Assembly (NCBI GenBank): GCA_040880025.1
Contig: JBBDJD010000015.1
Coordinates: 186,001-250,000 of the forward strand
Source of the DNA: RCIO01 sp040880025
GTDB lineage: Bacteria > Pseudomonadota > Alphaproteobacteria > Rhizobiales > Rhizobiaceae
Direction of reading: 5' to 3'
Length of the DNA: 64,000 bases
Shown here: positions 1-7,913 of the stretch, in pieces
Numbering within the stretch: the first letter of the stretch is position 1
Layout of the letters: each line of letters starts with the position of its first letter
Translations under genes and position numbers: made by a program
Notes under the pieces: model-generated
The model's database searches: none
Told to the model about the DNA's origin: nothing
The model's input: the letters and a program-made list of their open reading frames with translations, nothing else

Positions 1-902
1 TCACCGACAGGCGCACCATGCCGCTCGCCGGAGTCGCCTACTATTCGTGGCAGTTCTGGGATGGCAGGCGCGACAGCCTGTGGGCCCAGGCGGTTACCCC
101 GCTGGAGGATTTGCGCGAACATGGCGGCAACCGCCTCTTCTACGCGCGCCTGATCGGCCAGCGCTACCGCGACCGCTACGAGGCGATATTCGGCGGGTTG
201 CCCGACCTTTCCCGCCTGCCGGACAACGCCAGCCCGCGCGGCACGCTGGGGGACAAGGCGGCATGGGCCAATATTCCGGGAGACCGTCGCGAGGCCATCA
301 ACGTCGTGTTCGCCAATATAGGCAAGGCGATTGCCGCCTTCGAACGGACCATTCTGCCGGAACCGACCCGCTTCGACCGTCATGTCGCGGCACTTGCGGC
401 CGGGGAGACGCCGCAAGGCGATGCGGCTTTTTCCGATCTTGAGCACGAGGGGTTGAAAGTCTTCATCGGCAGTGCCGGCTGCACGAATTGCCATAACGGG
501 CCGCTGCTGACCGACGGCCAGTTTCACAATACCGGCGTTCCGGCAGTCGACGGATTGCCGGAGGATCGCGGCCGGGCAAGTGCGGTCAAACAGGTGATTG
601 CCGATCCGTTCAACTGTCTTGGACCCTATAGCGACGGCAAGGCGGAGGATTGCGCGGAACTGGCGTTCATGGTGCCTGGCGGCGAGGAGCTGGAACGCGC
701 TTACAAGACCTCGTCATTGCGCGGCGCAGCGGACCGCCCGCCCTACATGCACGCCGGGCAGTACCTAACACTGGACGAGGTCATCGACCATTACAGCCGC
801 GCACCGGACGCGCCGTCCGGGTCGACCGATATCCCGGCGCTGGAACTCACCGACCGGGGCCGCGCGTCGCTGATTGCGTTCCTGAAGACGCTGAGCCCCT
901 GA
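1..902 (+). CDS. Di-haem cytochrome c peroxidase/MauG family protein, 5'-truncated by window edge
   Basis: C-terminal part of a periplasmic di-haem peroxidase-type protein. The frame is open through the left edge, so the true start and probably the first haem site are outside; the ATG at 18 lies inside the domain and is not a credible start. Seen: FWDGRRDSLWAQA near the edge, one haem-c motif C-T-N-C-H at bases 480-494, and the MHAGQYLTLDEVIDHY block typical of the family's C-terminus. Known members reduce H2O2 or oxidise protein partners using electrons from cytochrome c or cupredoxin. It ends 6 bp before the convergent Lrp-type gene. The substrate cannot be told from this fragment. Confidence 0.85.
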   Translation, partial: TDRRTMPLAGVAYYSWQFWDGRRDSLWAQAVTPLEDLREHGGNRLFYARLIGQRYRDRYEAIFGGLPDLSRLPDNASPRGTLGDKAAWANIPGDRREAINVVFANIGKAIAAFERTILPEPTRFDRHVAALAAGETPQGDAAFSDLEHEGLKVFIGSAGCTNCHNGPLLTDGQFHNTGVPAVDGLPEDRGRASAVKQVIADPFNCLGPYSDGKAEDCAELAFMVPGGEELERAYKTSSLRGAADRPPYMHAGQYLTLDEVIDHYSRAPDAPSGSTDIPALELTDRGRASLIAFLKTLSP

Positions 903-908
903 CGCCCG

Positions 909-1364
909 TCAGGTGTCCTTCACCGTCTCCATCGCGACGAAGGTCGAAGTGTGCTCGACATAGGGCAGCGCAGAAATGCGCTCACCCAGGACGCTTCGAT
1001 AAGCGGCGATGTCGGTCGTGCGCACCTTGAGCAGGTAGTCGAATCTAGCCGCTATCATGTGGCACTGCTCGACTTCGGGAATCCCCGCCACCGCCTTGTT
1101 GAAGGCATCGAGCGCGGCCGAGCGGGTGTCGGACAGGGTGACCTGCACGAAGGCGACGTGGCCTTCGCCCATGCGTTCGTGGTCGATCAGTGCCGTGTAG
1201 CCACGAATGATGCCGTCACGCTCGAGCCGGCGCACACGCGCCTGCACGGGGGTCTTGGTCAGGCCGACCCGGTTCGCCAGTTCGGCCATGGACAGACGCC
1301 CGTCACGGGCCAATGCGGCAAGGATATTGCGGTCTATTCGATCCAACTGGACTGACTCTGACAT
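909..1364 (-). CDS. putR: Lrp/AsnC-family regulator, probable proline catabolism activator PutR
   Basis: A 151-residue Lrp/AsnC protein: N-terminal winged HTH (about residues 7-66, with LDRIDRNILAAL and LSMAELANRVGLT) followed by the RAM effector-binding domain (about 70-145, with ARFDYLLKVRTTD). It is divergent from putA with 141 bp between the starts. In Agrobacterium and other alphaproteobacteria an Lrp-type PutR next to putA activates it in response to proline, which fits this putA lacking its own DNA-binding domain. The assignment to proline is from context; the fold assignment is firm. Confidence 0.85.
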   Translation of the reverse strand: MSESVQLDRIDRNILAALARDGRLSMAELANRVGLTKTPVQARVRRLERDGIIRGYTALIDHERMGEGHVAFVQVTLSDTRSAALDAFNKAVAGIPEVEQCHMIAARFDYLLKVRTTDIAAYRSVLGERISALPYVEHTSTFVAMETVKDT

Positions 1365-1505
1365 TACTGCAGCTCATTTGATCCAAGTATGGGCGCAAGA
1401 CTAGCCTGTTTCGATCGCGTTTTCCAAACATTCAGTCCGCAGCGGTTGTGGCTGACGTGCTAGTCTCGCCTGATTGGGCCAACTTCGAGCTGGGGTCGCT
1501 GTGCG

Positions 1506-4500
1506 ATGGCTACTTCCTCCCTGACCGAACTGCGTGAGCAAATCAGGGCCAACACCCTGGCCGACGAGGATCAGGCGCTTGCGCGGCTCATCAAGGCGGC
1601 CGGGCTTTCGAAGGATGACCGGGCGGCGATCTCGAAGGATGCAGAGAGCCTGGTGCGCTCCGTGCGCTCCGCGTCGAACCCGCAGCTCATGGAATCGTTT
1701 CTGGCCGAGTACGGGCTGTCGACAAAGGAGGGCGTCGCCCTCATGTGCCTGGCCGAAGCATTGCTTCGGGTACCAGACGCCGAAACGGTCGACGAACTGA
1801 TCCGCGACAAGATCGCGCCGCATGACTGGTCGGAGCACATCGGTGATTCCGGCTCGATCTTCGTCAACGCCTCCACCTGGGCGCTGATGCTCACCGGACG
1901 CGTTCTCGAGGAGGGCGAGGGCGGCGTCGAGGGTACGCTGCGCTCTCTTGTGCGCCGCCTGGGCGAGCCGGTGATCCGCCGTGCCGTGGGTGCTGCGATG
2001 CGCGAACTCGGCGAGCAATTCGTTCTCGGACGCACGATTGACGAAGCGCGCCGCAACGGCGCGCAGCTGCGCAAGAAGGGCTATCTCTACTCCTACGACA
2101 TGCTGGGCGAGGCGGCTCGCACGGAGGCTGACGCCAAGCGCTATTTCAAAGCTTACGCCGACGCTATTTCGGCGCTGGACAGCGGTGCGGCGGGCAACGA
2201 CATCCGCAAGAATCCCGGCATTTCGGTCAAGCTGTCGGCGCTGCATCCGCGTTACGAACTGGCGCAAAAGCAGACAATGCTTCCCGTCCTGGTGAAGCGG
2301 CTTACCGCTCTATGCCATGCAGCCCACAATGCGCGGATGGGGCTCAATATCGACGCGGAGGAAGCGGACCGGCTGGATCTGTCACTGGACGTCATCGAAC
2401 GCGTCCTTTCGCTGGATGAGTTCGAGAACTGGGCCGGATTCGGTGTCGTCGTGCAGGCCTACGGACCCCGGGCGGCTTTTGTGATCGACTGGCTGCACGC
2501 GCTTGCCGAGCGGCTGGACCGGCGCATCATGGTGCGGCTGGTCAAGGGCGCGTATTGGGACAGCGAGATCAAGCGGGCTCAAACACTCGGCCTGCCCGGA
2601 TATCCCGTTTTCACCCGCAAGGTGAACACAGACGTTTCCTACATTGCCTGCGCGCGAAAATTGTTGGGCGCGACGGACCGCATCTATCCGCAATTCGCCA
2701 CGCACAACGCACACACCGTTGCGGCGATCCTGAAGATGGCTGGCAGCGACCGCAAAGGTTTCGAGTTCCAACGGCTGCACGGCATGGGTGAGGCGCTGCA
2801 CGAAACGGTGCGCAAGCGCGAAGGCACGGGCTGCCGGGTCTATGCACCGGTCGGAGCGCACGAGGATCTGCTGGCCTATCTGGTGCGTCGGCTGCTGGAA
2901 AATGGCGCCAATTCGTCCTTCGTGCACCAGATCGTGGACGAGGACGTCAGCCCCGAGACGATTGCCGCGGACCCGTTTGGCGCTGTCGTCGCGCAGGGGC
3001 CGGCGCACAATCCGGCCATTCCCATGCCGGCGGACATCTTCCGGTCGACACGGCCGAATTCGCGCGGATACGACATTGCCTATGCCGAAACGCTGGCGGA
3101 ACTGGAGGTGTTGCGAAAGCCATTCGCCGCGCCGCATCAATGGTCCGCGGCGCCTCTGACGAAGACGGCTGGCAAAGCCGGCAAGGCGCGGCCCGTCGTC
3201 AATCCCGCCAATCCCGGCGAGCAGGTCGGGACAGTAGCCGAAGCCTCCGGAGTCAATGTCAGGAAAGCCGTTGACGCGGCCCTGAACGCGCAACCGGCCT
3301 GGGCGGCGCGGCCGGCGGCGGAGCGGGCGGCCCTCCTGTCGCGTATTGCCGGGCTTTATGAGGACAACACCGGCGAGTTCCTGGCGCTGGCGATGCGCGA
3401 AGCCGGCAAGTCGCTGGCCGATGCGGTTGCCGAACTGCGCGAAGCTGTAGACTTCCTGCACTATTACGCTGCCGGCGCGGCCAAGGCCGAGAAGGACAGT
3501 GCTGCGCGGGGCGTGATCGCCTGCATATCGCCCTGGAATTTTCCACTGGCGATCTTCACCGGCCAGATAGCGGCGGCGTTGGTCACCGGCAATGCGGTGA
3601 TCGCCAAGCCGGCGGAACAGACGCCGCTGATCGCATACCGCGCCGTGAAATTGATGCGCGAGGCCGGCGTGCCCGACGACATCATCCAGTTCTTGCCGGG
3701 CGACGGCCCCTCGGTCGGACAGCCGTTGACTGCCGATCCGCGCATCGCTGGCGTCTGCTTCACCGGCTCGGTCGAGGTTGCCCGGGCGATCGAGCGTCAG
3801 CTTGCAGAAACGGCCGCGCCCGATGCCATGCTGATCGCCGAGACAGGCGGGCTCAACGCCATGATCGTGGATTCCACTGCCCTTCCGGAACAGGCGGTGC
3901 GCGACATTCTCGCCTCGGCCTTCCAGAGTGCCGGCCAGCGCTGTTCGGCGCTTCGCATTCTCTATGTGCAGCGCGATGTGAGCGATAAGCTGCTCAAGAT
4001 GCTGTCGGGCGCGATGCAGGCGCTTCAGGTCGGCGATCCGTGGCACATTTCAACGGATGTCGGCCCGCTGATCGACGATGAGGCGACGGCTTCGATCGGC
4101 GACTATTGCGAGACGATGATCGCGGACGGCCGGCTGATCGAGAAGCTCCACGCGCCCGACGATGGCCGGTTCGTCGCGCCGCATCTGTTCCGGGTCAAGG
4201 GCATCGAAGAGCTGGAGCGCGAGATATTCGGCCCGGTACTGCATGTCGCGACATTCGAGGCCAACCAGATCGACAATGTCATCACGGCGATCAATGCGCG
4301 CGGATACGGGCTGACATTCGGGCTCCACACACGCATCGACGCCCGCGTGCAGTACATCATGGACCGGATGCGGGTCGGCAACTTCTACGTCAACCGCAAC
4401 CAGATCGGCGCTGTCGTTGGAGCCCAGCCCTTTGGTGGTGAAGGGCTCTCGGGTACCGGGCCGAAGGCGGGCGGACCGCACTATCTGGCGCGGTTCCGCA

Positions 4501-5135
4501 AGTTGCGTAGCGAGGGTTCCAGGATCAGCGGAACGGCTTACAAGGATGGGGCCACCGATATCGACTCGGCGCGACTGCCGAACCCCGACGACCACCGCTG
4601 GGCCTCGAGGCAGGACCGCATCGCGGTGCTGCGCAAGGTGCTGCGGGGCAGGGCGGCCGACGCGATCGCAGCCTCCGCCACTCTCGATTTCGGACCCGTC
4701 GATCTGCCCGGGCCGACCGGTGAGGCCAATGCGCTGGCACTTCACCCGCGCGGGCGCGTTCTTTGCCTTGGGTGCGAGGCCGACACCCTTCTTGCACAGG
4801 CCGTGCAGGCGCTTGCCGCAGGAAACGCGGTTGTGGCGGTCGCGCCCGGCGCGCAGTCGACGCTCAGCGTCCTCACGGGCAGAGACTTGCCTGTTGTGGC
4901 GTTCGACGGGGTGCCGAGTGCAGACCACCTGAAGGTGCTGAACATTGATCTCGCCGCGCTTGTGGCTGACGATGACGCGTTGCGGTATGTCAGGCTGGCG
5001 CTGGCGGCGCGGGACGGTCCGATCGTTCGGCTGGTGACCGATCCGATCGATCCGGAGGCCTATGTGCTCGAACGCGCGACCTGCGTGGACACGACCGCTG
5101 CCGGCGGCAATGCGAGCCTGCTCGCTTCCGCCTGA
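1506..5135 (+). CDS. putA: Bifunctional proline dehydrogenase / L-glutamate-gamma-semialdehyde dehydrogenase
   Basis: A 1209-residue PutA that oxidises proline to glutamate in two steps (FAD-dependent PRODH, then NAD-dependent P5C dehydrogenase) with substrate channelling, at the inner membrane. PRODH spans roughly residues 180-480 (SVKLSALHPRY near 240, RLVKGAYWDSEIKRAQ near 343, ATHNAHT near 398, FQRLHGMGE near 421). The aldehyde dehydrogenase domain spans about 560-1010 with ISPWNFPLAIFTGQ near 674, catalytic Glu779 (AETGG) and nucleophile Cys813 (GQRCS). A C-terminal PutA-specific domain of about 200 residues follows. There is no N-terminal ribbon-helix-helix, so this is not an autoregulatory PutA; the divergent Lrp-type gene is the likely regulator. 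The SD before ATG 1506 is weak. Confidence 0.97.
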   Translation: MATSSLTELREQIRANTLADEDQALARLIKAAGLSKDDRAAISKDAESLVRSVRSASNPQLMESFLAEYGLSTKEGVALMCLAEALLRVPDAETVDELIRDKIAPHDWSEHIGDSGSIFVNASTWALMLTGRVLEEGEGGVEGTLRSLVRRLGEPVIRRAVGAAMRELGEQFVLGRTIDEARRNGAQLRKKGYLYSYDMLGEAARTEADAKRYFKAYADAISALDSGAAGNDIRKNPGISVKLSALHPRYELAQKQTMLPVLVKRLTALCHAAHNARMGLNIDAEEADRLDLSLDVIERVLSLDEFENWAGFGVVVQAYGPRAAFVIDWLHALAERLDRRIMVRLVKGAYWDSEIKRAQTLGLPGYPVFTRKVNTDVSYIACARKLLGATDRIYPQFATHNAHTVAAILKMAGSDRKGFEFQRLHGMGEALHETVRKREGTGCRVYAPVGAHEDLLAYLVRRLLENGANSSFVHQIVDEDVSPETIAADPFGAVVAQGPAHNPAIPMPADIFRSTRPNSRGYDIAYAETLAELEVLRKPFAAPHQWSAAPLTKTAGKAGKARPVVNPANPGEQVGTVAEASGVNVRKAVDAALNAQPAWAARPAAERAALLSRIAGLYEDNTGEFLALAMREAGKSLADAVAELREAVDFLHYYAAGAAKAEKDSAARGVIACISPWNFPLAIFTGQIAAALVTGNAVIAKPAEQTPLIAYRAVKLMREAGVPDDIIQFLPGDGPSVGQPLTADPRIAGVCFTGSVEVARAIERQLAETAAPDAMLIAETGGLNAMIVDSTALPEQAVRDILASAFQSAGQRCSALRILYVQRDVSDKLLKMLSGAMQALQVGDPWHISTDVGPLIDDEATASIGDYCETMIADGRLIEKLHAPDDGRFVAPHLFRVKGIEELEREIFGPVLHVATFEANQIDNVITAINARGYGLTFGLHTRIDARVQYIMDRMRVGNFYVNRNQIGAVVGAQPFGGEGLSGTGPKAGGPHYLARFRKLRSEGSRISGTAYKDGATDIDSARLPNPDDHRWASRQDRIAVLRKVLRGRAADAIAASATLDFGPVDLPGPTGEANALALHPRGRVLCLGCEADTLLAQAVQALAAGNAVVAVAPGAQSTLSVLTGRDLPVVAFDGVPSADHLKVLNIDLAALVADDDALRYVRLALAARDGPIVRLVTDPIDPEAYVLERATCVDTTAAGGNASLLASA

Positions 5136-5141
5136 ACTATC

Positions 5142-5456
5142 TCAGGCGCCGTCCACCACACTGAAGCCTTCGAATTGCGGGTGACCGACATAGGTTGTCC
5201 TGGTGGAACCAGCGTTGCGATGGGCATCGCGGAAGTTCTGCGATTTCGTCCAGGCGACGAAATCATCGTGTGTCTCCCAGATCGTGTGCGAGGCGTAGAG
5301 CGTGTAGCCTTCGGCCTCGTTTTCCGGGCCGCGAAGCAGGTGGAATTCACGGAAACCTTTCATCTCACCCAGCCGTGAATCGCGGTTCTTCCAGATGGAC
5401 TCGAATTCCTCTTCCGAGCCTTTGGCGACCTTGAAGCGGTTCATGGCGATATACAT
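5142..5456 (-). CDS. IsdG/HmuQ-type haem-degrading monooxygenase (ABM fold)
   Basis: A 104-residue protein of the antibiotic-biosynthesis-monooxygenase fold. It carries the IsdG-type catalytic triad: Asn6 (MNRF), Trp69 (FVAWTKS) and His79 (RDAHRN), with the spacing seen in staphylococcal IsdG (N7/W67/H77). Such enzymes open the haem ring in the cytoplasm and release iron. Its start overlaps the stop of the upstream 90-residue gene (TGATG), implying translational coupling, and the pair is divergent from hemP with an iron-responsive box in between. Haem rather than another substrate is inferred from triad plus context. It converges on putA with a 6-bp gap. Confidence 0.88.
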   Translation of the reverse strand: MYIAMNRFKVAKGSEEEFESIWKNRDSRLGEMKGFREFHLLRGPENEAEGYTLYASHTIWETHDDFVAWTKSQNFRDAHRNAGSTRTTYVGHPQFEGFSVVDGA

Positions 5457-5728
5457 CAGTCGGTTCTCCGATGAGACAGTGGATTGAACATGTTGCTAGC
5501 ACGGCCGGGGAAATGGACAACATTCTCCGGCAGGGCGCCGGTGATCGCAGGCGCGGGAACAGGACCGGCCTGGCTGGAGAGTTCGCCGCGCAACTTTGCG
5601 ATTTCGACAATGTAGCTGGGAAAGCCCTCAATTGCGGCACGAGTGGCCAGTATTTCGCGAAGCGCCGGATTGAGCCCGTCGCCACGTATGACTGCCACTC
5701 CGTCCAGCATAAGCCAGCCATTCATCAT
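5456..5728 (-). CDS. Uncharacterised 90-residue protein coupled to the haem monooxygenase
   Basis: I do not recognise the family. The start at ATG 5728 is chosen because GGAG stands 8 bases upstream; an alternative GTG at 5737 gives 93 residues. The protein begins MMNGWLMLDGVAVIRGDG, has an amphipathic centre (PSYIVEIAKLRGEL) and ends in a basic tail. There is no signal peptide, transmembrane segment or cysteine. Its stop overlaps the start of the IsdG-type gene by one base. Position directly behind a promoter carrying an IRO box, opposite hemP, suggests a role in haem iron use, for example haem hand-over, but that is inference only. Confidence 0.7.
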   Translation of the reverse strand: MMNGWLMLDGVAVIRGDGLNPALREILATRAAIEGFPSYIVEIAKLRGELSSQAGPVPAPAITGALPENVVHFPGRASNMFNPLSHRRTD

Positions 5729-5777
5729 GTCGTACACTCCAATTGCCCGGCCGTGTCGAAACCGTCGCGTTTAAACT

Positions 5778-5792
5778 TGACAGAAATAATCA
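5778..5792. promoter_or_regulatory. IRO box (RirA-type operator) in the hemP / haem-monooxygenase divergent promoter
   Basis: The sequence reads TGA-CAGAAATAA-TCA, an exact match to the rhizobial iron-responsive operator pattern TGA-N9-TCA. It lies 91 bp upstream of hemP and 50 bp upstream of the 90-residue gene, and abuts a perfect TATAAT. A RirA gene lies 0.3 kb away. The motif has only six fixed bases, so a chance hit in a 150-bp region is a few percent; the iron context and the second box at 6638 raise the likelihood. Confidence 0.7.
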
Positions 5793-5794
5793 GG

Positions 5795-5800
5795 TATAAT
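5795..5800 (+). promoter_or_regulatory. Probable -10 element of the hemP promoter
   Basis: A perfect TATAAT on the plus strand, 83 bp before the hemP ATG. The best -35 at usual spacing is the weak TTAAAC at 5771-5776 (18-bp spacer). The IRO box would then lie in the spacer, an ideal place for repression by RirA under iron sufficiency. The TTGACA at 5777-5782 is only 12 bp away and is too close to be its -35. Confidence 0.5.
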
Positions 5801-5882
5801 AGCTGATCATAAATCGGACTGAATTTGTCAAGTTAATTTGCTGCGCAACCGAGGGCGCATTGAGAGCAGGGAGCATGAACAG

Positions 5883-6080
5883 ATGAACAGCCACGTCCGC
5901 TTCGACCACGATCACCGGCACCAGATCGCCACGCCGCGTGCGGAATCCGCCGTCCGTCCGGTCAAAACTCTATCGAGCGTCAATCTGTTCCAGGGGACGA
6001 GAGAGATCGCCATCGAGCATGGCGAGTCAGTCTACCGGCTGAAGATCACACGGCAGGGCAAGCTGATTCTCAACAAGTAG
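5883..6080 (+). CDS. hemP: Hemin uptake protein HemP/HmuP
   Basis: A 65-residue protein. The start is ATG 5883 with AGGGAG 9 bases upstream; an earlier in-frame TTG at 5838 is not supported. The C-terminal half holds the HemP signature: LFQGTREIAIEHG, then YRLKITRQGKLILNK to the end. In rhizobia HmuP is a small cytoplasmic coactivator needed for haem receptor expression together with Irr. It is divergent from the haem-degrading operon across an IRO-box promoter and converges on rirA with an 18-bp gap. No haem receptor or hmuTUV transporter is in this window. Confidence 0.92.
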   Translation: MNSHVRFDHDHRHQIATPRAESAVRPVKTLSSVNLFQGTREIAIEHGESVYRLKITRQGKLILNK

Positions 6081-6098
6081 CGGAATGTTGGCCGGCTC

Positions 6099-6560
6099 TC
6101 AGACGCTCGCCGCTGTCGGAGTCATTTCCTCGATGCCGAGAAGCGAGCGCATGGACGGTCGCGCGTTGACGAGATCTTCGATCGTGTAGCCTTCCAGCAC
6201 CTCGAAGAAAGCGCCCAGCGCCTTGCGCAGGGCATCGTTCAGTGCGCAGGAATCGACCAGCGGGCATTCAGTAGCGCCGTCTTCGAAACACTCGGCCATC
6301 GCGAAATTGTCTTCCGTGACACGTATCGTATCGAAGAGCGTGATCTCGTTAGCGGGTCGGCCGAGCCTCACCCCGCCGTTGCGGCCACGCACGGTCTGGA
6401 TGAGCCCGTTTTCGACCAGTGGCTGCAGGATCTTGAACAGGAACAGCTCCGACAACGAGTATGCGGCCGCGATCTCCGGCACCCTGCTCAGCCGGCCGTC
6501 ATTGGCCGCGCAATACATCAGGATTCGGACCGCATAGTTGGTCTGGCGCGTCAGCCGCAT
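6099..6560 (-). CDS. rirA: Rrf2-family iron-responsive transcriptional regulator RirA
   Basis: A 153-residue RirA, the Fe-S-cluster repressor of iron uptake genes in Rhizobiales. The start MRLTRQTNYAVR (ATG 6560) matches known RirA N-termini; an upstream extension of 65 residues in the same frame has no RirA character. The winged HTH covers about residues 1-80 and the cluster ligands are Cys91, Cys99 and Cys105, the same positions as in rhizobial RirA. With iron it binds IRO boxes and represses. Its own upstream region carries one (6638-6652), suggesting autoregulation or control of the divergent MaoC gene. Confidence 0.96.
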   Translation of the reverse strand: MRLTRQTNYAVRILMYCAANDGRLSRVPEIAAAYSLSELFLFKILQPLVENGLIQTVRGRNGGVRLGRPANEITLFDTIRVTEDNFAMAECFEDGATECPLVDSCALNDALRKALGAFFEVLEGYTIEDLVNARPSMRSLLGIEEMTPTAASV

Positions 6561-6637
6561 GTCGCCCTCGTGTCGCTGTCTGTCCCCCGAATATGGACCA
6601 TAGATTAGAACAATTCCAGACTTATCCGGTATTATTT

Positions 6638-6652
6638 TGACATTTTCAGTCA
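6638..6652. promoter_or_regulatory. IRO box (RirA-type operator) between rirA and the MaoC-family gene
   Basis: TGA-CATTTTCAG-TCA, an exact TGA-N9-TCA match, 77 bp upstream of rirA and 79 bp upstream of the MaoC GTG start. Its left edge forms a perfect TTGACA (6637-6642), as in the hemP box. No convincing -10 follows on the plus strand, so which gene is controlled is unclear; autoregulation of rirA is the simplest reading. Confidence 0.65.
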
Positions 6653-6731
6653 GCTTTTGTCCCGACCATCCGACTTGCGCCCTCGAAGCGGGCAGGGCAT
6701 GACGCTTGCCGTCAAGAACGGGAGGATGCGC

Positions 6732-7223
6732 GTGTCGGAATCGGTAGGCAAGCAAAGCAAGACGAAACTGGCCGACATGCCGGATCTCGTGGGAACGGAG
6801 ATTGGCGTCTCAAGCTGGATCAGGGTCGATCAGGCGATGATAGACCAGTTCGCCGAATGCACCGGCGACAAGCAATGGATCCATGTCGACCGCGAGCGGG
6901 CTGCGCGTGATGCGCCGGCCGGAACGACCATCGCTCACGGATTTCTCACCCTGTCGCTGCTTCCGGTGATGTCCTATGAACTGGACGGCATACCCGAAGG
7001 CATCCACGCAGCCTTCAACTACGGGCTCGACAAGCTGCGTTTCCTGTCACCTGTCCGGGCGGGAGCGCGGATAAGGCTGCGCACCACACTGACCGGTTTT
7101 GAGGAGAAGGAGCCGGGCCGCTTCCTGATGAAGCGCTCCAGCACGGTGGAGATTGAAGGCGAGGAAAAACCTGCGCTGATCGCCGACACACTGGCTCTGC
7201 TCGTCACAAAGCAAGCGAGCTAG
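6732..7223 (+). CDS. MaoC-family (hot-dog fold) hydratase-like protein
   Basis: The start is GTG 6732, because GGGAGG at 6720-6725 stands exactly 6 bases upstream; in-frame ATGs at 6699 and 6726 have worse spacing. The 163-residue product is a single hot-dog domain of the MaoC/NodN type: TGDKQWIHVDRERA near residue 42 and TIAHGFLTLSL near 65 contain the Asp and His used by (R)-specific enoyl-CoA hydratases. The acyl-CoA substrate is unknown. It is divergent from rirA and shares the IRO-box promoter region, and converges on maiA. Confidence 0.85.
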   Translation: MSESVGKQSKTKLADMPDLVGTEIGVSSWIRVDQAMIDQFAECTGDKQWIHVDRERAARDAPAGTTIAHGFLTLSLLPVMSYELDGIPEGIHAAFNYGLDKLRFLSPVRAGARIRLRTTLTGFEEKEPGRFLMKRSSTVEIEGEEKPALIADTLALLVTKQAS

Positions 7224-7232
7224 GTCTCGGTT

Positions 7233-7883
7233 TCAGATCGCGTCTGGCTGATGCGCGGGGGCGGCATCGGCGAAAGCGGGAATTTCCATGCAGGCGTCAC
7301 GGATCGCGCCGATGACTGGATATGGGCTCATGTCGACGTTGAAGCGGGCATTGTTGGCGACCTGCGCCACCAGGCAGAGATCGGCAAGCGTAACCTCGTC
7401 GCCATGGCAGAAGCGGCCGGTCTTGGAGTTTTGCGAAAGAATTGTTTCAAGCGGCTCGAACGTGGCGTTGACCCAGTGCCTGAACCAGTCGGCGATCCCG
7501 GTATCGTCCGCGCCGTAGCGCGTGCGCAGTTCGTTGAGTACGCGCAGATTGTTCACCGGATGAATATCGCAGCCGATCATCTGCGAGATCATGCGAACGC
7601 GCGCGCGGCCTTTGGCGTCAGGCGGCAAGAGCCGTGGCTCGGGATGCACCTCGTCGAGAAACTCGATTATCGCGAGCGACTGGGCAATCACCGTCCCGTC
7701 GCTCCATATGAGCGCTGGCGTCAGTCCCTGGGGGTTCACGGCCAAATATTCGGGTGAGCGCTGCTCGCCATGGCGCAGATTGTGCGCGACGTATCGGTAG
7801 GCGATGCCTTTCAGCGCGAGAGCGATGCGCACGCGATAGGACGTCGACGAGCGGAAATAGTTGTGAAGGACTATCTCGCCCAT
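7233..7883 (-). CDS. maiA: Maleylacetoacetate isomerase (zeta-class GST)
   Basis: A 216-residue zeta-class glutathione transferase that isomerises maleylacetoacetate to fumarylacetoacetate in tyrosine and homogentisate breakdown, using glutathione. The N-terminal thioredoxin-like domain has SSTSYRVRIAL (residues 12-22), where the family usually reads SSCSYRVRIAL with a Ser just before the Cys; here the Cys is Thr but the catalytic Ser remains. NPQGLTPAL follows near 50; the helical domain starts at about 85. The usual partners hmgA and fahA are not adjacent. It lies 30 bp downstream of the ALDH gene on the same strand and may be cotranscribed. Some uncertainty remains against other zeta-like GSTs. 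Confidence 0.82.
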   Translation of the reverse strand: MGEIVLHNYFRSSTSYRVRIALALKGIAYRYVAHNLRHGEQRSPEYLAVNPQGLTPALIWSDGTVIAQSLAIIEFLDEVHPEPRLLPPDAKGRARVRMISQMIGCDIHPVNNLRVLNELRTRYGADDTGIADWFRHWVNATFEPLETILSQNSKTGRFCHGDEVTLADLCLVAQVANNARFNVDMSPYPVIGAIRDACMEIPAFADAAPAHQPDAI

Positions 7884-7913
7884 TCGTGCCTCCCGCGACG
7901 ACCAGACCGGCGG

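Noticed and set aside
2382..4046. 554-codon minus-strand frame inside putA
   Set aside because: Pure shadow of putA; no domain, and it would remove the reading of a firmly identified enzyme.
5777..5800. TTGACA and TATAAT read together as a consensus promoter
   Set aside because: The spacer is only 12 bp, too short for a sigma-70 promoter. I kept TATAAT as a -10 and TTGACA as part of the IRO box.
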